Positions 1-10,175 of a stretch of 64,000 nt of DNA are shown here, one piece after another. The position numbers were made by a program, and so were the translations under genes. Position 1 is the first letter of the stretch, and the number at the start of each line of letters is the position of its first letter. The notes below the pieces were generated by a model. The model saw only the letters and a program-made list of their open reading frames with translations. It did not search any database and was not told the DNA's origin. Origin of the DNA: Megamerina dolium (lineage: Eukaryota > Arthropoda > Insecta > Diptera > Megamerinidae); the NCBI GenBank assembly GCA_963854835.1, contig OY978525.1, positions 85,669,833 through 85,733,832 of the forward strand. The letters are read 5' to 3'.

Positions 1-1270
1 AAAAGCTGCCTTAACACGGCAAGCCCATCTGTAGAGGGGTGATACGTTTCTATATTTCAGTCAGCTCTTCCGCAGACGTTTTTATGATCCTTAACCACTA
101 CACACATATCGAATTTATATAAGAAGAAAGTACTTATACATACTATACAAACAAATTTATATCAGCGTGAATTGTACGATATATATAGAAACCTGTTGGA
201 ATATATTTTAAATTGGCCCATATGGCTCAAAGAATTGCTAGCAAAAAGTCGACATAGTTAGTTTATTAGAAAGTCATCTTAAATATCATTACAGGTGATG
301 AACATGGATTTATGCATACCAGTCAGAAAGAAAATTAAATTAGTCTTGCAATGCTTCTTATTAAAGGGAAAGCCTTTTTAATATCTTAAAATGGAAACAT
401 TGCAATTGTCCCTTAAAAGGATAATCCAATTTTCAAGTCAATTGTAGACATTTTTCTTAAAATTTTTTCATTGTCCACTATTGAAAATATTCATATAATA
501 AATTGTGTATGTTTTTCAAATATGCATGGTGAATTCCCTTATATTTATGTGACGCACTTACAGTGTGCGTATGCTTGTTATTGAGCAACTAATCCCAGAA
601 ACGTTTTACTGTGTGGCAAGGCAGTCACCATGAGTCATATAAAATGAATGAATGAAGGCTACTTCTACTTCCGTATATTTCATAAGGACTTCATCCTGCG
701 ATTATATGAAGATGTGCGGGTGAGTGCTGTTTGCTCATAACAATTTTGTTTATTACCGTTTTGCTGCATTTGTCTTGCCTCTGCTGATACTTAGTTGTGC
801 AACAAAATAGTTTTGTAAATTTGCTTATGTATGTATGTATGTTTTTTCTATTGTTCCATTGTGTCATTGTGTGTACATAGAGCTGTTGTAGTTGATGAAA
901 GAAAGTGTTAGTCTCATAAAACACATTCGTAGTTTGGGTTCATAGTATTTCATACACATTCGTGTGTACATGAATGCTTATGCGCATTTTCATGTTTATG
1001 ACGATTTTATGAACCCTCTTTCATTTTCTCTTGTTTTTTTTGCATCGACTTTCAACTTCCTTCGGAAAATTTTGGCATTTTGTGTGGTTGTTGGCAATAA
1101 AAGTTTATATTGTTCCTATTGTTGTTGTTGAATTGACATGATTGATATTTTGTGTTGCTTTAAGTCATTTTCATTTAAGTGCAGTACTGTGATTATAAGT
1201 ATCAGAAATTGGTCGGAGAGGGTTTTTCAATTTAATATGAAAGTTAAAAATAAAAGCAAGTCTCTTATTA
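1..1270. other. AT-rich spacer, no gene recognised
   Basis: No convincing coding region is visible; the short ORFs are low complexity. The first 170 bases resemble 62154-62400: both contain a CCTTAACACG block, an AAGAAGAAAGTA block and a TCGAATTTATATA-like block in the same order. This suggests a dispersed non-coding repeat at both ends of the window. Confidence 0.5.
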
Positions 1271-1323
1271 GTTTTAATATATTGGTATAAGCATATCCAG
1301 AAGTAGTCGAAAACCCACTTGCT

Positions 1324-1493
1324 GTGCTTAAGGTGGATGAACCTATTATTAGATTCATTAGTTTGTTGCTAAGGCAAAGAGTAATAAACTCAAAATTGGA
1401 TAGCTCATGTATTAGTAGATTTGAGATTAAGGGCACCCCTCAAGGGGGTGTGGTATTGCCTCTTCTGTGGAACTTAACCATCAATGAAGTTCT
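1324..1493 (+). pseudogene. LOA-like reverse transcriptase fragment (GTPQGG region)
   Basis: This short open stretch carries the reverse transcriptase core around GTPQGGVV-PLLWNLTINEVL, the fingers/palm block that precedes the YADD catalytic loop. The reading frame stops matching exactly where family B begins at 1494. The YADD portion reappears beyond 3808 in a different frame. The minus-strand copy at 49565-49804 shows the two halves joined. It cannot make an active enzyme. Confidence 0.75.
1486..1493 (+). repeat. Target-site duplication, left copy (GAAGTTCT)
   Basis: The octamer GAAGTTCT occurs here and at 3801-3808, directly flanking family B. In the uninterrupted relative at 49.6 kb it occurs once. 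Confidence 0.85.
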
Positions 1494-3800
1494 GGTGGTT
1501 TGGTGGTGTTTTCGCAAGGTAACGTGTCTAACTGCCTCAACCGGGTGGGGCTAGCGCAATCCTTGTTGAACTCATCGCAAGTCAACTCACTGGCTGTCAT
1601 GTAGTTATGTGATGATAGCTCTATTTGTTAATGAGGGGTAGTCATGTAGCTTGCTCTGCTTACTATGTGATGGCGCCTTCATTATTATTAATGAGGCCCT
1701 CCATGTGGCGACCACCGGGCAACGTCCTCCTGGCACCCGCTGGGAGGCGGCTGAAATGAGTGGCGAAAATCTCCTCGGTTAGAGATTGTGCGTTGGGTTT
1801 GGGACCCGTCACATAAAAAATGCCCCCAATGAAAAAAAACAGCAATGCCTTGGATAAGGACTACCGCTTATGTTGATGATGACCGCAAACGAAGTAAGGA
1901 CCATGATCTACGGATATACACCTGGAATGTCCGGTCCCTTTATAGAGAGGGTGCCTCTATCCAGCTGATTAGTTTCCTCGAAAAATGCAGAGCTGACACC
2001 ACCGCTCTCCAGGAAATTCGAAACCGAAACAGGGACAGGGCTGCTCCAAAAGAACATCCTGTGATATTTACTACAGTTGCCATGCTGAAAGGCACGAATT
2101 AGGATACGGCTTTTTGGTCAGCAAGAGACTACGACATCCTGTCTCACAGTTGACGCCTGTGAACGAACGGCTGGCCACAATCCGCATCAAGGCAAAATTC
2201 TCTAACATCAGCCTTATATGTGCCCACGGTCCGACGGATGAGAAGGACAATGTGACCAAGGAGAGCTTCTTCCAGCGCCTCGAAGAAGCTTATGACCGCT
2301 GCCCCGCCACGATATCAAAATCGTGCTTGGCGACTTTAATGCCAGGGTGGGCAAGGAAGGTACCTTTGGTCCAACTGTCGGGAAATTCAGCCTCCACCAG
2401 AACACCTCCGATAACGGAATGAGGCTGATCGACTTCGCCGCAGCACGAAACATGGTAATTGGTGGTACCAGATTCCAGCATCTCGACATCCACAAAGCGA
2501 CATGGCTGTCTCCAGATCAACGTACAAGAAACTAAATTGATCATGTGGTGATTGACGGAAGGCATGCTTCCAGTGTGATGGACGTGAAATCGATCCGTGG
2601 TGTCAACATCGACTCGGATCACTACCTTGTTGCAGCTAAGGTTTATATGTCGCCAATAACAAGAGAAGTCCCACATAGAGAAAGCTCGACGTCAGTAAGC
2701 TGCGATAACCAGAGACAGCAGATGCTGTGAGCTGCTCACCCGCATGCACCAGCTCATAAGCAGAATATGGTCGGATGAAAGCATGCCTGATGATTGGAGG
2801 CTTAGTGTTCTCTGTCCTGTACATAAAGAGGAGACCCCACAATTTGCGCCAACTACCGTGGAATAAGTGAAAGATTGAAGCCCATGCTCAACAACCTGAT
2901 TGGACCTTATCAGTGTGGCTTCAGACCTGGTAAATCAACCATCGACCAGATTTTCACACTGCGCCAAATCCTGGAGAAGACCCACCTATTTGTTGATTAT
3001 AAAGCCGCTGGTAAGGGATTACATCTACGCAACAATGTCTGAGTTCGGTATTCCTGCAAAGCTCATTCGACTTTGTAGAATGACACTGCATAACTCTCGT
3101 TGTGCATTGCATTGCATTGGGTTTCAGACAAGGTGATTCGTTATCGTGCGACTTCTTCAATCTTATTATGGAGAAAATAATACGAGCTGCTGATCTACTA
3201 CATACTGACACTATCTTCAACAAAAGTGTCATGCTGTTAGCGTATGCTGACGATATTGACATAATCGGCATGAACACGCGAGCAGTCAGTGCCGAATTCT
3301 TAGAGTTGGAAAGAGAGTCGCGTAGGATGGGTCTTACTGTGAACGAGGGCAAGACGAAGTATCTAGTGTCAACAAACAAAGAGTCCCGGCGTCTTGGACA
3401 GCACGTCACTGTTGACTTTGTCTATCTTGGAAACAGCATTAACAGCAATAATGAAGTCAGCCTGGAGATATTGCGAAGGGTCACTCTTGGAAACAGGTGC
3501 AACTACAGGCTACAGGTACAACCATGAGCTGTACGAGCTGTATGCCGATATGGACATAGTAAAGCACATCAAAATCCAGCGGCTGCGCTGGCTAGGTCAT
3601 GTCGAGCGAATGGAAGAACACGCTCCAGCTAAGAAGGCGTTATATTCAGAACCCGCTGGAGGACGACGGAGAAGAGGAAGACCTAACCTCCGGTGGAAAG
3701 ACCAAGTATTGGAGAAACTGACGGCGCTTGAAATTTCTAACTGTTATATTCGGCCTAAATCGATATTCGGTTGTTATGGCCACATAAGGATGGAAGGAAA
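1494..3800 (+). mobile_element. RTE-like LINE family B, copy 1, full ends but internally deleted
   Basis: The 5' end (GGTGGTTTGGTGGTG) and 3' end (TTATGGCCACATAAGG) match the longest copy at 40366-43720, but this copy is about 1 kb shorter. Differences are several internal deletions: one of about 670 bp near 2729, and others of about 42, 24, 11, 45 (partly replaced), 27 and 190 bp. Endonuclease fragments lie at 1845-2535 and RT fragments at 2880-3527. The C-terminal RT extension is at about 3530-3770. It is non-functional. The RTE-like call rests on the apurinic-type endonuclease plus RT organisation and short repeats at the 3' end; other related clades are possible. Confidence 0.8.
1845..3527 (+). 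pseudogene. Family B endonuclease-reverse transcriptase, degraded
   Basis: Endonuclease motifs are readable in pieces: YTWNVRSLYREGAS near 1915, GDFNARVGKEGTFG near 2325, and an [12 protein letters not shown] block near 2610. The RT part shows a GFRPGKST-like remnant, then SCDFFNLIMEKIIRAADL at about 3150 and LAYADDIDIIGMNTRAV at about 3240. The reading frame shifts repeatedly because of the internal deletions listed for the element. Compared with the copy at 40.7-43.4 kb, much of the linker and RT fingers are gone. Confidence 0.75.
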
Positions 3801-3808
3801 GAAGTTCT
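3801..3808 (+). repeat. Target-site duplication, right copy (GAAGTTCT)
   Basis: This is the second copy of the octamer flanking the nested family B element. The LOA-like sequence resumes immediately after it. Confidence 0.85.
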
Positions 3809-5418
3809 CATATCATTACAGGCCACGGACTGCAAAGCGGTGGCTTATGCAGATGACGTGGCACTTGTGGCATCTTGAAAATATTTAAATACACTCACCG
3901 AAGTGATGAGCCATGCCTTATCAATCCTGCCCAAATGGGCTTCAAACTCTGGTCTGACCATCAACCCTGCCAAACCTGAGCTAGTCTTCTTTACTAGAAA
4001 GGATAAAATACCTATTTTTACCTTACCTAGAATTGGGAGAACTAGTCTAAAGCTAACTGAACAGACGACGTACTTGGGTATAACTTTATATAGGAAACTA
4101 AGTTGGAAACCAAACACGGAGGAAAGGGTTCGTAAAGCAACAGCAGCACTCTATTCCTGTAAGAGAGCCATTTATAAAAGACTCATCCCCCAACAATCGT
4201 ATCATGGCTATACTCTTCGGTCGTCAGAACAATTCTTTTTTACGGTGTGATAGTCTGGTGGGAATCATTAAATAAGGAGGTACGCAGACTGCTAATAGAC
4301 AAGGTTCAAAGGACTTAGAGCACAGTGCTCTAAGAATCACGCCATCAAAGCACTCTAATCGCTATTGCATCTACTCCCTGTGGATTTATTTGGAAAGCAG
4401 AGATACGGGCATTCAAAGATCCTGGGGGAGTGCACTACAATTCCGAATGCCATCGACTACACCATTTCCATACCATGCTTTGACAATAGATCCTCAATCC
4501 ATATACCCTCAAGGGAATAATGGTATAGGGATATTGTCTACGAAACTGGAGTTCAATCGGTACAATCGTACACAGAAGGCTCCAAATTTTAGGGAAGGGG
4601 AGGAGGTGGCATTTATCTGATTCCTTACGTGATAAGCTTAAGTTCCGATTATCAGACTTTTGCAGTGTTTTTCAAGCTGAGATTATGGCTATAAAGGAGG
4701 CGGTAATGTGGATTCGCCGTAATACAATATCTTTCAATGATGTTTATATCTACACGGACAGTCAAACCGCTATTAAATCTCTCGCAGGAACTTTGACCAA
4801 TTCAGCACTTGCCCTTAAATGCCGCTCAGCTCTTAACGAGCTTACGGAGTACTAAAATGTACACATTTTATGGGTACCGTGGCATAGGGATATTCCAGGG
4901 AACTGTGTGGCAGATGAATTTGCGAGATCGGGCACTAGGCTGCCAGAGATCTATCCATCTCATCAAGCAGGAATTCCGCTTGCAACATGCAAGCTTCTTA
5001 TCACACAACATTACCTCACCATAGCCAACAGAAGATGGCGGGATGAAAGCTCTTGTGCTACTACTAGGAAAGTCTGGCCAACTCTTGACAATAGAAGAAC
5101 TCGTTCACTGCTGTCAATGAGTAGGAAAACTATCAGTAATGTAGTTGCCGTACTTACGGGCCACTCGCTTGTAGGTAGGCATGCTACCAGGCTTGGTTTA
5201 TCGGCCAACCATTTTTGTCGCAGCTGCCAGGACGAGGAGAGGAGGAAACTGTTTACTACTTCCTCTGTAGATACACCATCTTGGCACGCAGAAGGCACAC
5301 CCTACTGGGGAGTGTCTGTTTTACAGATACCACTGAGCTAGCACCCATGGATGTCAGGGACATTGCTCTATTCATTAGGAAATCCCAATGGTTCCGTTTA
5401 ACAGCGGCAGCAGGATAG
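3809..5418 (+). pseudogene. LOA-like RT thumb and RNase H remnant
   Basis: Starting at about 3815 the frame encodes the AYADDVALVAS catalytic loop. From 3903 to 4250 follows the RT thumb region (SGLTINPAK..., TYLGITLYRKLSWKPN). From about 4680 to 5340 an RNase H-like domain shows YTDSQTAIKSL and, after a stop, a WVP-HRDIPGN-VADEFARSG block. A cysteine/histidine-rich tail follows near 5210. At least four stops or frameshifts interrupt it. In the WVPGHRD motif the glycine has become tryptophan. This is the 3' portion of the split LINE. Confidence 0.7.
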
Positions 5419-5499
5419 AAAGCATCATTGATGCACGGTCACACAATGGGCCAATTTTTGGGCTAAGTGCTGAAGTTGGAGCAGTTAATCATAAAAAAT

Positions 5500-6180
5500 T
5501 TCCAACGTTTTGTATGGGAGCTATATAAAAAAGTGGGCGTGGCTTCTCTTTTTCTTGTACATCTAATTATCTTTGCTACACTATTCCACAACTTAAATAT
5601 GGTTGTTCTACTATAATTAGTTCTTAAGTTAGGGGGATTTAACTTTTTCTAAATGACCGCAACTTTGTACGGAAGTCCATTAATAAGTAGGCGTGGTATG
5701 CTGATTTCATGCCAGATTATTTTCGACTACAATGTTAATCCAAGTGTCAGATATGGTTGTTTTAGACAGAAGATTGCCGAAATTACAGCGGCTTAAATTT
5801 AAAAGAAGTTCAAGCACTTCGTATGAAAGCTACTGTAAAAAGTAGGCGTGGCGCACCCATTATTGATTGGATTATGTAACGGTATAACGTTATTCTACGT
5901 GCTAAATATTGTTATGCTAGATGGTATATTGAGTGAATTATAGGGACTTAAAAATTTTGAAATTCCAATGTTAGTCACCTTAAATGCTTGGTGTGGGCGT
6001 GGATATTGACCGATCCATGCCCAATATTAAGCTCCTCCGTTACTTTGGATCATAGGTTATTCATGCGAAATTTCGTCAAAAGAGCTCAATAAATACTCAA
6101 GTTATCGTGCGAACCAGCCAGGTGACAGGCAAACGGAAGGATTGACGGACGGACATTTATGGAGTTTACGGTAATTTCTG
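5500..6180. repeat. Non-coding repeat with about 150 bp internal periodicity
   Basis: The core motif AAAAGTRGGCGTGGC or a decayed form recurs near 5530, 5684, 5840 and 5990, a spacing of about 150-156 bp. The segments between also resemble each other (TTAAATATGGTTGTTCTA, and GTATGGGAGCTACTATAAAAAG upstream of the core). A related copy lies at 31925-32545 and 36878-37085, where it was split by piggyBac. No coding potential is seen. I cannot assign it to a named family. Confidence 0.65.
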
Positions 6181-6209
6181 TGCATATTACTCACTAATTT
6201 TATTTTTAT

Positions 6210-6505
6210 AATCTGGGATTCTTCTGTTTCCTAAAAAATTACTCCGTATATCTTTAAATGAATTCAAAGCGTTATTTTCGGTTGTATTTATGACATTCTC
6301 AAAGTTAGCGTTTTGCTGTAACTTCTATATCAACTTCTTTGCCTTCTTTGAGCCTTACATCCGATAAATGCTTAAATTTATCACATAGGTACTTGAAACT
6401 GGAATCGTCTTTAGGTAGTGTCTTTACAAATTGCTTCATAATAACTAGTTTACTGTGAAGTGGAGGTAGAAGAATGATTGATCTTAATGACTGTTGAAAT
6501 TTCAA
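6210..6505 (-). pseudogene. Fragment of an unnamed conserved arthropod coding family
   Basis: On the minus strand one frame reads an LLPPLHSKLVIMKQFVKTL stretch followed by FKYLCDKFKHLSDVRLKEG. A frameshift near 6305 leads to NALNSFKDIRSNFLGNRR. These phrases resemble a repetitive, unnamed protein family I have seen widely in arthropod genomes, usually followed by a segment absent here. The function is unknown to me; it may be transposon-derived. There is no start codon context and no neighbouring partner gene. It is a decayed partial copy. Confidence 0.45.
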
Positions 6506-6509
6506 GTTA

Positions 6510-7245
6510 GCACGTGCGTTTTAATAAGCAATCAAACAACGGATAAAACGGTAATAATGAGAGACCTGCAGGCGCCCATATTAGCACCCACATAATTAAA
6601 ATTATTTTTGCTTCTTCTTGCTTCATAGTTTGCACTGCTATCAAAGAAATTCAAAGTTAACGCTAGCACTACGCGGTACATTGAGAAAAATTAAAAAGCA
6701 ATTTTCTCGGAAGACTTACGTGATGAAATTAAAAAATAATTTTTTCATCACTTAGTGCCTAATACCTATCCAAATAGCTAATTAGTTTTTTAAGGGGTAA
6801 ACCATCACAAGCTCTGTTATTAATTCATAAGGTTTATTTTTGTTCAGCATTTTCGCTGTTGTTGTTTTTGTGGCCGCTAACCTAAAATACACATACACAT
6901 TAAATTAATAAGATATCTATGATGGCTTGATGGCTGGATTCCTCCGTAATGTGCAAGTTCGTCTGCGGTCTAGATGTACATAAGTACGTTACCCTCTTTT
7001 TCTCATGATCATGGTTGGTTGATTGGTTGCGGTGGTTTCTACTTGCTGTGAGTTACAATAAAACATTTGGAGCCGTTTTTAAAACGTTGATCTACTTTTA
7101 GTCTTTAATTAAACGCAGCTCGTAGGGTTTAGATATCCTATCAGATTTTTTGCATTGAGTGCTGAGCAATTCGACAGATTGTCCAGGGAATATCCAAGTT
7201 CTTCAATGACTATTCAATGACCCGTATAGACTACTGTCAGCTAAG
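6510..7245. other. Spacer, nothing recognised
   Basis: This AT-rich sequence shows no supported gene, inverted repeat or LTR that I could identify. Confidence 0.4.
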
Positions 7246-7249
7246 CAAT

Positions 7250-7473
7250 AACATTACGGCCCCTGGGAAGATGTGCACTGGATCTACCCCCATTATATGA
7301 AGAACTTTGCTTCCAGAGGCACTGAAGCAGGTATCTTCAAAGGTGCGTAAAGAGAATAAAAGAAACCAAGGTCTGCGCCTTTCATTACCTCAATATCCCT
7401 ATGGCCGAGCACCCATATGAGAGTAATTTTAGCATGCTGATTTAGTGCTGTCAGTGCGTCCCATCATTCTCTA
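7250..7473 (-). pseudogene. LINE RNase H fragment (C-terminal part), split by the BEL element
   Basis: On the minus strand this encodes ALTALNQHAKITLIWVLGHRDIE followed by GAD. That is the WVPGH-xx-I-x-GN-x-AD signature of retrotransposon RNase H, slightly decayed. The N-terminal half continues on the other side of the BEL element, at about 20975-21060 on the minus strand, with SQATIKPLQYNSG-like residues. The BEL element therefore landed inside this older LINE remnant. Confidence 0.65.
7469..7473 (+). repeat. BEL target-site duplication, left (CTCTA)
   Basis: These five bases precede the left LTR and are repeated at 20975-20979 after the right LTR. Five bp is within the normal range for BEL/Pao integration. 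Confidence 0.85.
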
Positions 7474-7738
7474 TGTTTGGCCATATACCTATATATAAGT
7501 TATAATTATAAATATCTAATTATATTATTATTGTGAATTATATTATATTACTATTGCAATAGACTAACTATGAATTCATCTCTATTTAGTACATACATAT
7601 TGATACAACTGTGTAAACCGTTGATTTGTAGGCTGTTATAAAATTGAAATATGATATTAAATTTAATTGTTAAAAAACCACAGCTGGTGTGAGACAGTAA
7701 ATTTCGTTGTCGACAACAAAAATTATTGTTGTTCAACA
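7474..7738 (+). repeat. BEL left LTR (265 bp)
   Basis: It starts TGTTTGGCCATATACC and ends TTGTTGTTCAACA, with TG...CA termini. It is very AT-rich. It lacks a 13-bp stretch (containing GAAGTTCT) that the right LTR has, and otherwise matches it closely. Confidence 0.9.
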
Positions 7739-7741
7739 TTT

Positions 7742-7759
7742 TGGCGCCCGAGCAGGGAC
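7742..7759 (+). promoter_or_regulatory. BEL primer-binding site, tRNA-Lys-type
   Basis: TGGCGCCCGAGCAGGGAC lies 3 bp after the left LTR. It is complementary to the 3' end of a lysine tRNA of the kind used by many retroelements, with one position that would pair as G-U. The tRNA identity is inferred from the known lysine-type consensus, not from a tRNA in this window. Confidence 0.75.
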
Positions 7760-8607
7760 TTAAAAAGGAAAGTTTCTTTTTTTTGTGTTTAAAGTTTAAT
7801 TTTCTTAAGAGTCTAACAATATATTCGTGATACATAAAAAAGTGAACGTTAGTGACTGATCCAAAAAATTGTGCGAAGAAGAGCCTTGCGAGGATTCAAC
7901 ATTAGGATCAGCAAGCGAAGACTGGCTTCAGGACTATCAGGAGAGTTGTCGGCTGCGTACATCGAAGGAAAGTGGTAACAAAAAATGAAAGTATCAGGAA
8001 TGAATAAGGTACTGTAAATGATAAATTCAGTAGACAATAGCTTGTGGTTAATAAAACATATATCAGTGAAAAATATAAAATTTGCGATAACGTTATTCAT
8101 TGATTTACGGTTCAAATGATAAAGACCGTTTTGAAAAGTAACTGGGCAACCGTTAATTAGACGCAAGTCTATTTTTTTTACTAAATTAAGAAATTTTATT
8201 TGAACATTTCGCAAGTTTATGCTAAACAATTAAATATATGGCCTACAAACATTTCCTATAAATGTGGTAGCAGTTGGAAAAACACTGAAAATTCATTTAT
8301 TCAATTTGCACTGATAACAAGTTCTCAAAAGAACGAACGAAGTTTTAGTTGAGCACATATCGAATTTACGGTATTATTATCAAACGTTGTGCAATTGCAT
8401 TTGTTATCGTCACTTTCTAGCCAAACTGCTTGTATTTTAAAATTTGAACGTACATCTGTGTTGGTAGAAACTTCGGGTTCATATTCTCATTAATTGTGCA
8501 GTTGGATTTGATGTCGGTTTTTTCTTCAGTAAGTTGCATAATGTTGGGAACATTTTTATCTGCTATTTGTTTGTGGAACCATTGAATTAAAAACCGAAAA
8601 AAAAAAG
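7760..8607 (+). other. BEL leader, first part, non-coding
   Basis: This lies between the primer-binding site and the tandem array. No long ORF is seen. It is part of a leader of about 1.8 kb that continues after the nested element. Confidence 0.6.
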
Positions 8608-8793
8608 CATATTGATCATATGGATCGTTGTCGTCGCTCTCACTGTTGATTGCTAGAATATTAACAGTTTGAAAATCCTTACATTACTAATACATATTGA
8701 TCATATGAATCGTTGTCGTCGCTCTCACTCTGTTAATTGCTAGTATATTAACAGTTTGAAAATCCTTACATTACTAATACATATTGATCATAT
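8608..8793 (+). repeat. Tandem array in BEL leader, left part (85-87 bp units)
   Basis: Units start CATATTGATCATATG at 8608, 8693 and 8780 and contain GTTGTCGTCGCTCTCACT and TATTAACAGTTTGAAAA blocks. The third unit is cut after its first 14 bases by the nested Gypsy-type element and resumes at 14741. Confidence 0.85.
8790..8793 (+). repeat. Gypsy target-site duplication, left (ATAT)
   Basis: ATAT precedes the LTR at 8794 and recurs at 14737-14740. Removing the element and one copy restores a normal tandem unit. Confidence 0.8.
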
Positions 8794-9231
8794 TGTTACG
8801 TTTTTATTCTGTGAGCGTTTAATTCTATTTGAATTACCTTGTTCGATCACTGGATTCTGTTAATAATAACTGCAACACTTATTTTATACAACTATATACA
8901 GCAACAATTTATTTAATAAACACTATTTACAATCAACTCTGTTTATAATCAACTATTTACAATAACACTTTAATGTACTAGCAACTTTTGCCTCTGTATA
9001 GATGTTTGCGCAGTCACGTTCGGTATTCGATTGATTGTCAATACTCAACACTGGCTCTATTTATACTCTGTTGGCAACACCCCAGAATCTTCCTTTATCG
9101 AGATTCTTCTCTTCCTTTCTCGTTGGCTTGTTCTGGTTATCGCTTATTTCTTTTTGTTGACATTCGTTTCGATGCTGCCAATAGAGTCAGTCACAATAGT
9201 GATGAGTAATCAACTATCGATACTCGTTACA
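8794..9231 (-). repeat. Gypsy 3' LTR (438 bp)
   Basis: On the plus strand it starts TGTTACGTTTTTATTC and ends ATACTCGTTACA. It matches 14299-14736 apart from a T/C difference near 8886. Confidence 0.92.
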
Positions 9232-9246
9232 CTGCCCTCCTCTTAA
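9232..9246 (-). promoter_or_regulatory. Gypsy polypurine tract
   Basis: On the minus strand TTAAGAGGAGGGCAG abuts the 3' LTR. Position and purine content fit the plus-strand primer. Confidence 0.75.
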
Positions 9247-9269
9247 CCTTGTTCGTCCCGAACAAGTTT

Positions 9270-10175
9270 TTATACTTCCCCTCGATATGGCGCAAGTCGC
9301 TCCAAGTGCACTACTTTAAACTTTGCTCTTTTATTCCAGGCACGTTGAATGCGATACACTACGTCATTTATCTTTGCTATAATCTCATATGGTCCTTCCC
9401 AATGAGTCTGTAGTTTAGGAGACAGGCCTTTCTTTCGTTGTGGATTATGAAGCATTACAAGCTCTCCTTCATAGAACCCTTTTGAATTTGCTTTCAAGTC
9501 ATACCTGGCCTTCATCTTATCGCTTATCATCTGCGACCGCTCTCTGATGAACCGATGTACTTCATCCAACTGATCCCGCTTTTCGCTAGTATAATTACCT
9601 TCGGTTGATCTCGTTGGTGTTACGACTCCAAATTTTAAATCAGCTGGCAGTCTTAACTCGTTTCCAAAAATTGCCATTGCCGGTGTAGTAGCCGTCGTAT
9701 CATGTTGTGCGCATCTATATGCCATGAGGAACATTGGTATATGTACATCCCAGTCTCTTTGGTATTTATCTACGACTTTTCTCAAATATTCCTCCAAGGT
9801 GCGGTTAAATCGTTCTACCATGCCATCAGATTGTGGATGCAAAGGTGTTGTACGAGTTTTGTATATACCCAGCATACGGCATATCTCTTGGAATACAACT
9901 GATTCGAAATTTCGACCTTGGTCCGAGTGTAACCCCATCGGTACACCAAAACGAGTAACCCATTGGTTGACGAATACATCCGCAACTGTACTAGCTTCCT
10001 GATTTGGAATGGGGTATACTTCAGGCCATTTACTGAAGTAATCTATAACCACCAGAACATACTTGTTTCCTGCGTTGCTTATTGGAAATGGCCCAGCTAT
10101 GTCCATAGCAATTCGCTCAAATGGAGCACCCACGGTGTATTGGTGCATCTTACCACGACTTTTCTTAGTGGGACC
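9270..10175 (-). pseudogene. Gypsy integrase core and C-terminal region, cut off by one in-frame stop
   Basis: This is in the same frame as the upstream pol and separated from it only by TAA at 10176. The integrase core shows AMDIAGPFP (first Asp), LHSDQGRNF (second Asp) and DGMVERFNRTLEEYL (catalytic Glu). The C-terminal region has GPYEIIAKINDVVYRIQ, typical of Gypsy integrases. The segment ends in RLAPYRGEV shortly before the purine tract. With the stop, integrase would only be made by readthrough, so this copy is probably not autonomous. Confidence 0.9.

Larger units (their letters stand above)
1275..5420 (+). mobile_element. LOA/I-like non-LTR retrotransposon, 5'-truncated, copy 1 (split by a nested element)
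   Basis: This LINE copy lies at about 1275-1493 and resumes at 3801-5420. The two halves match a minus-strand relative at 49164-52310, which runs uninterrupted through the equivalent junction. It encodes the reverse transcriptase palm and an RNase H domain; the endonuclease and ORF1 are absent, so it is 5'-truncated. The RNase H points to the I or LOA side of the LINEs rather than Jockey. Stops and frameshifts are frequent, so it is dead. The interruption is family B at 1494-3800, flanked by the repeated octamer GAAGTTCT. The clade call is from motifs and moderately sure. Confidence 0.75.

Noticed and set aside
9031..9246. Short hydrophobic ORFs in the Gypsy LTRs (also at 14536-14742)
   Set aside because: They appear twice only because the LTRs are repeated; they lack family motifs and are not in gag or pol orientation.
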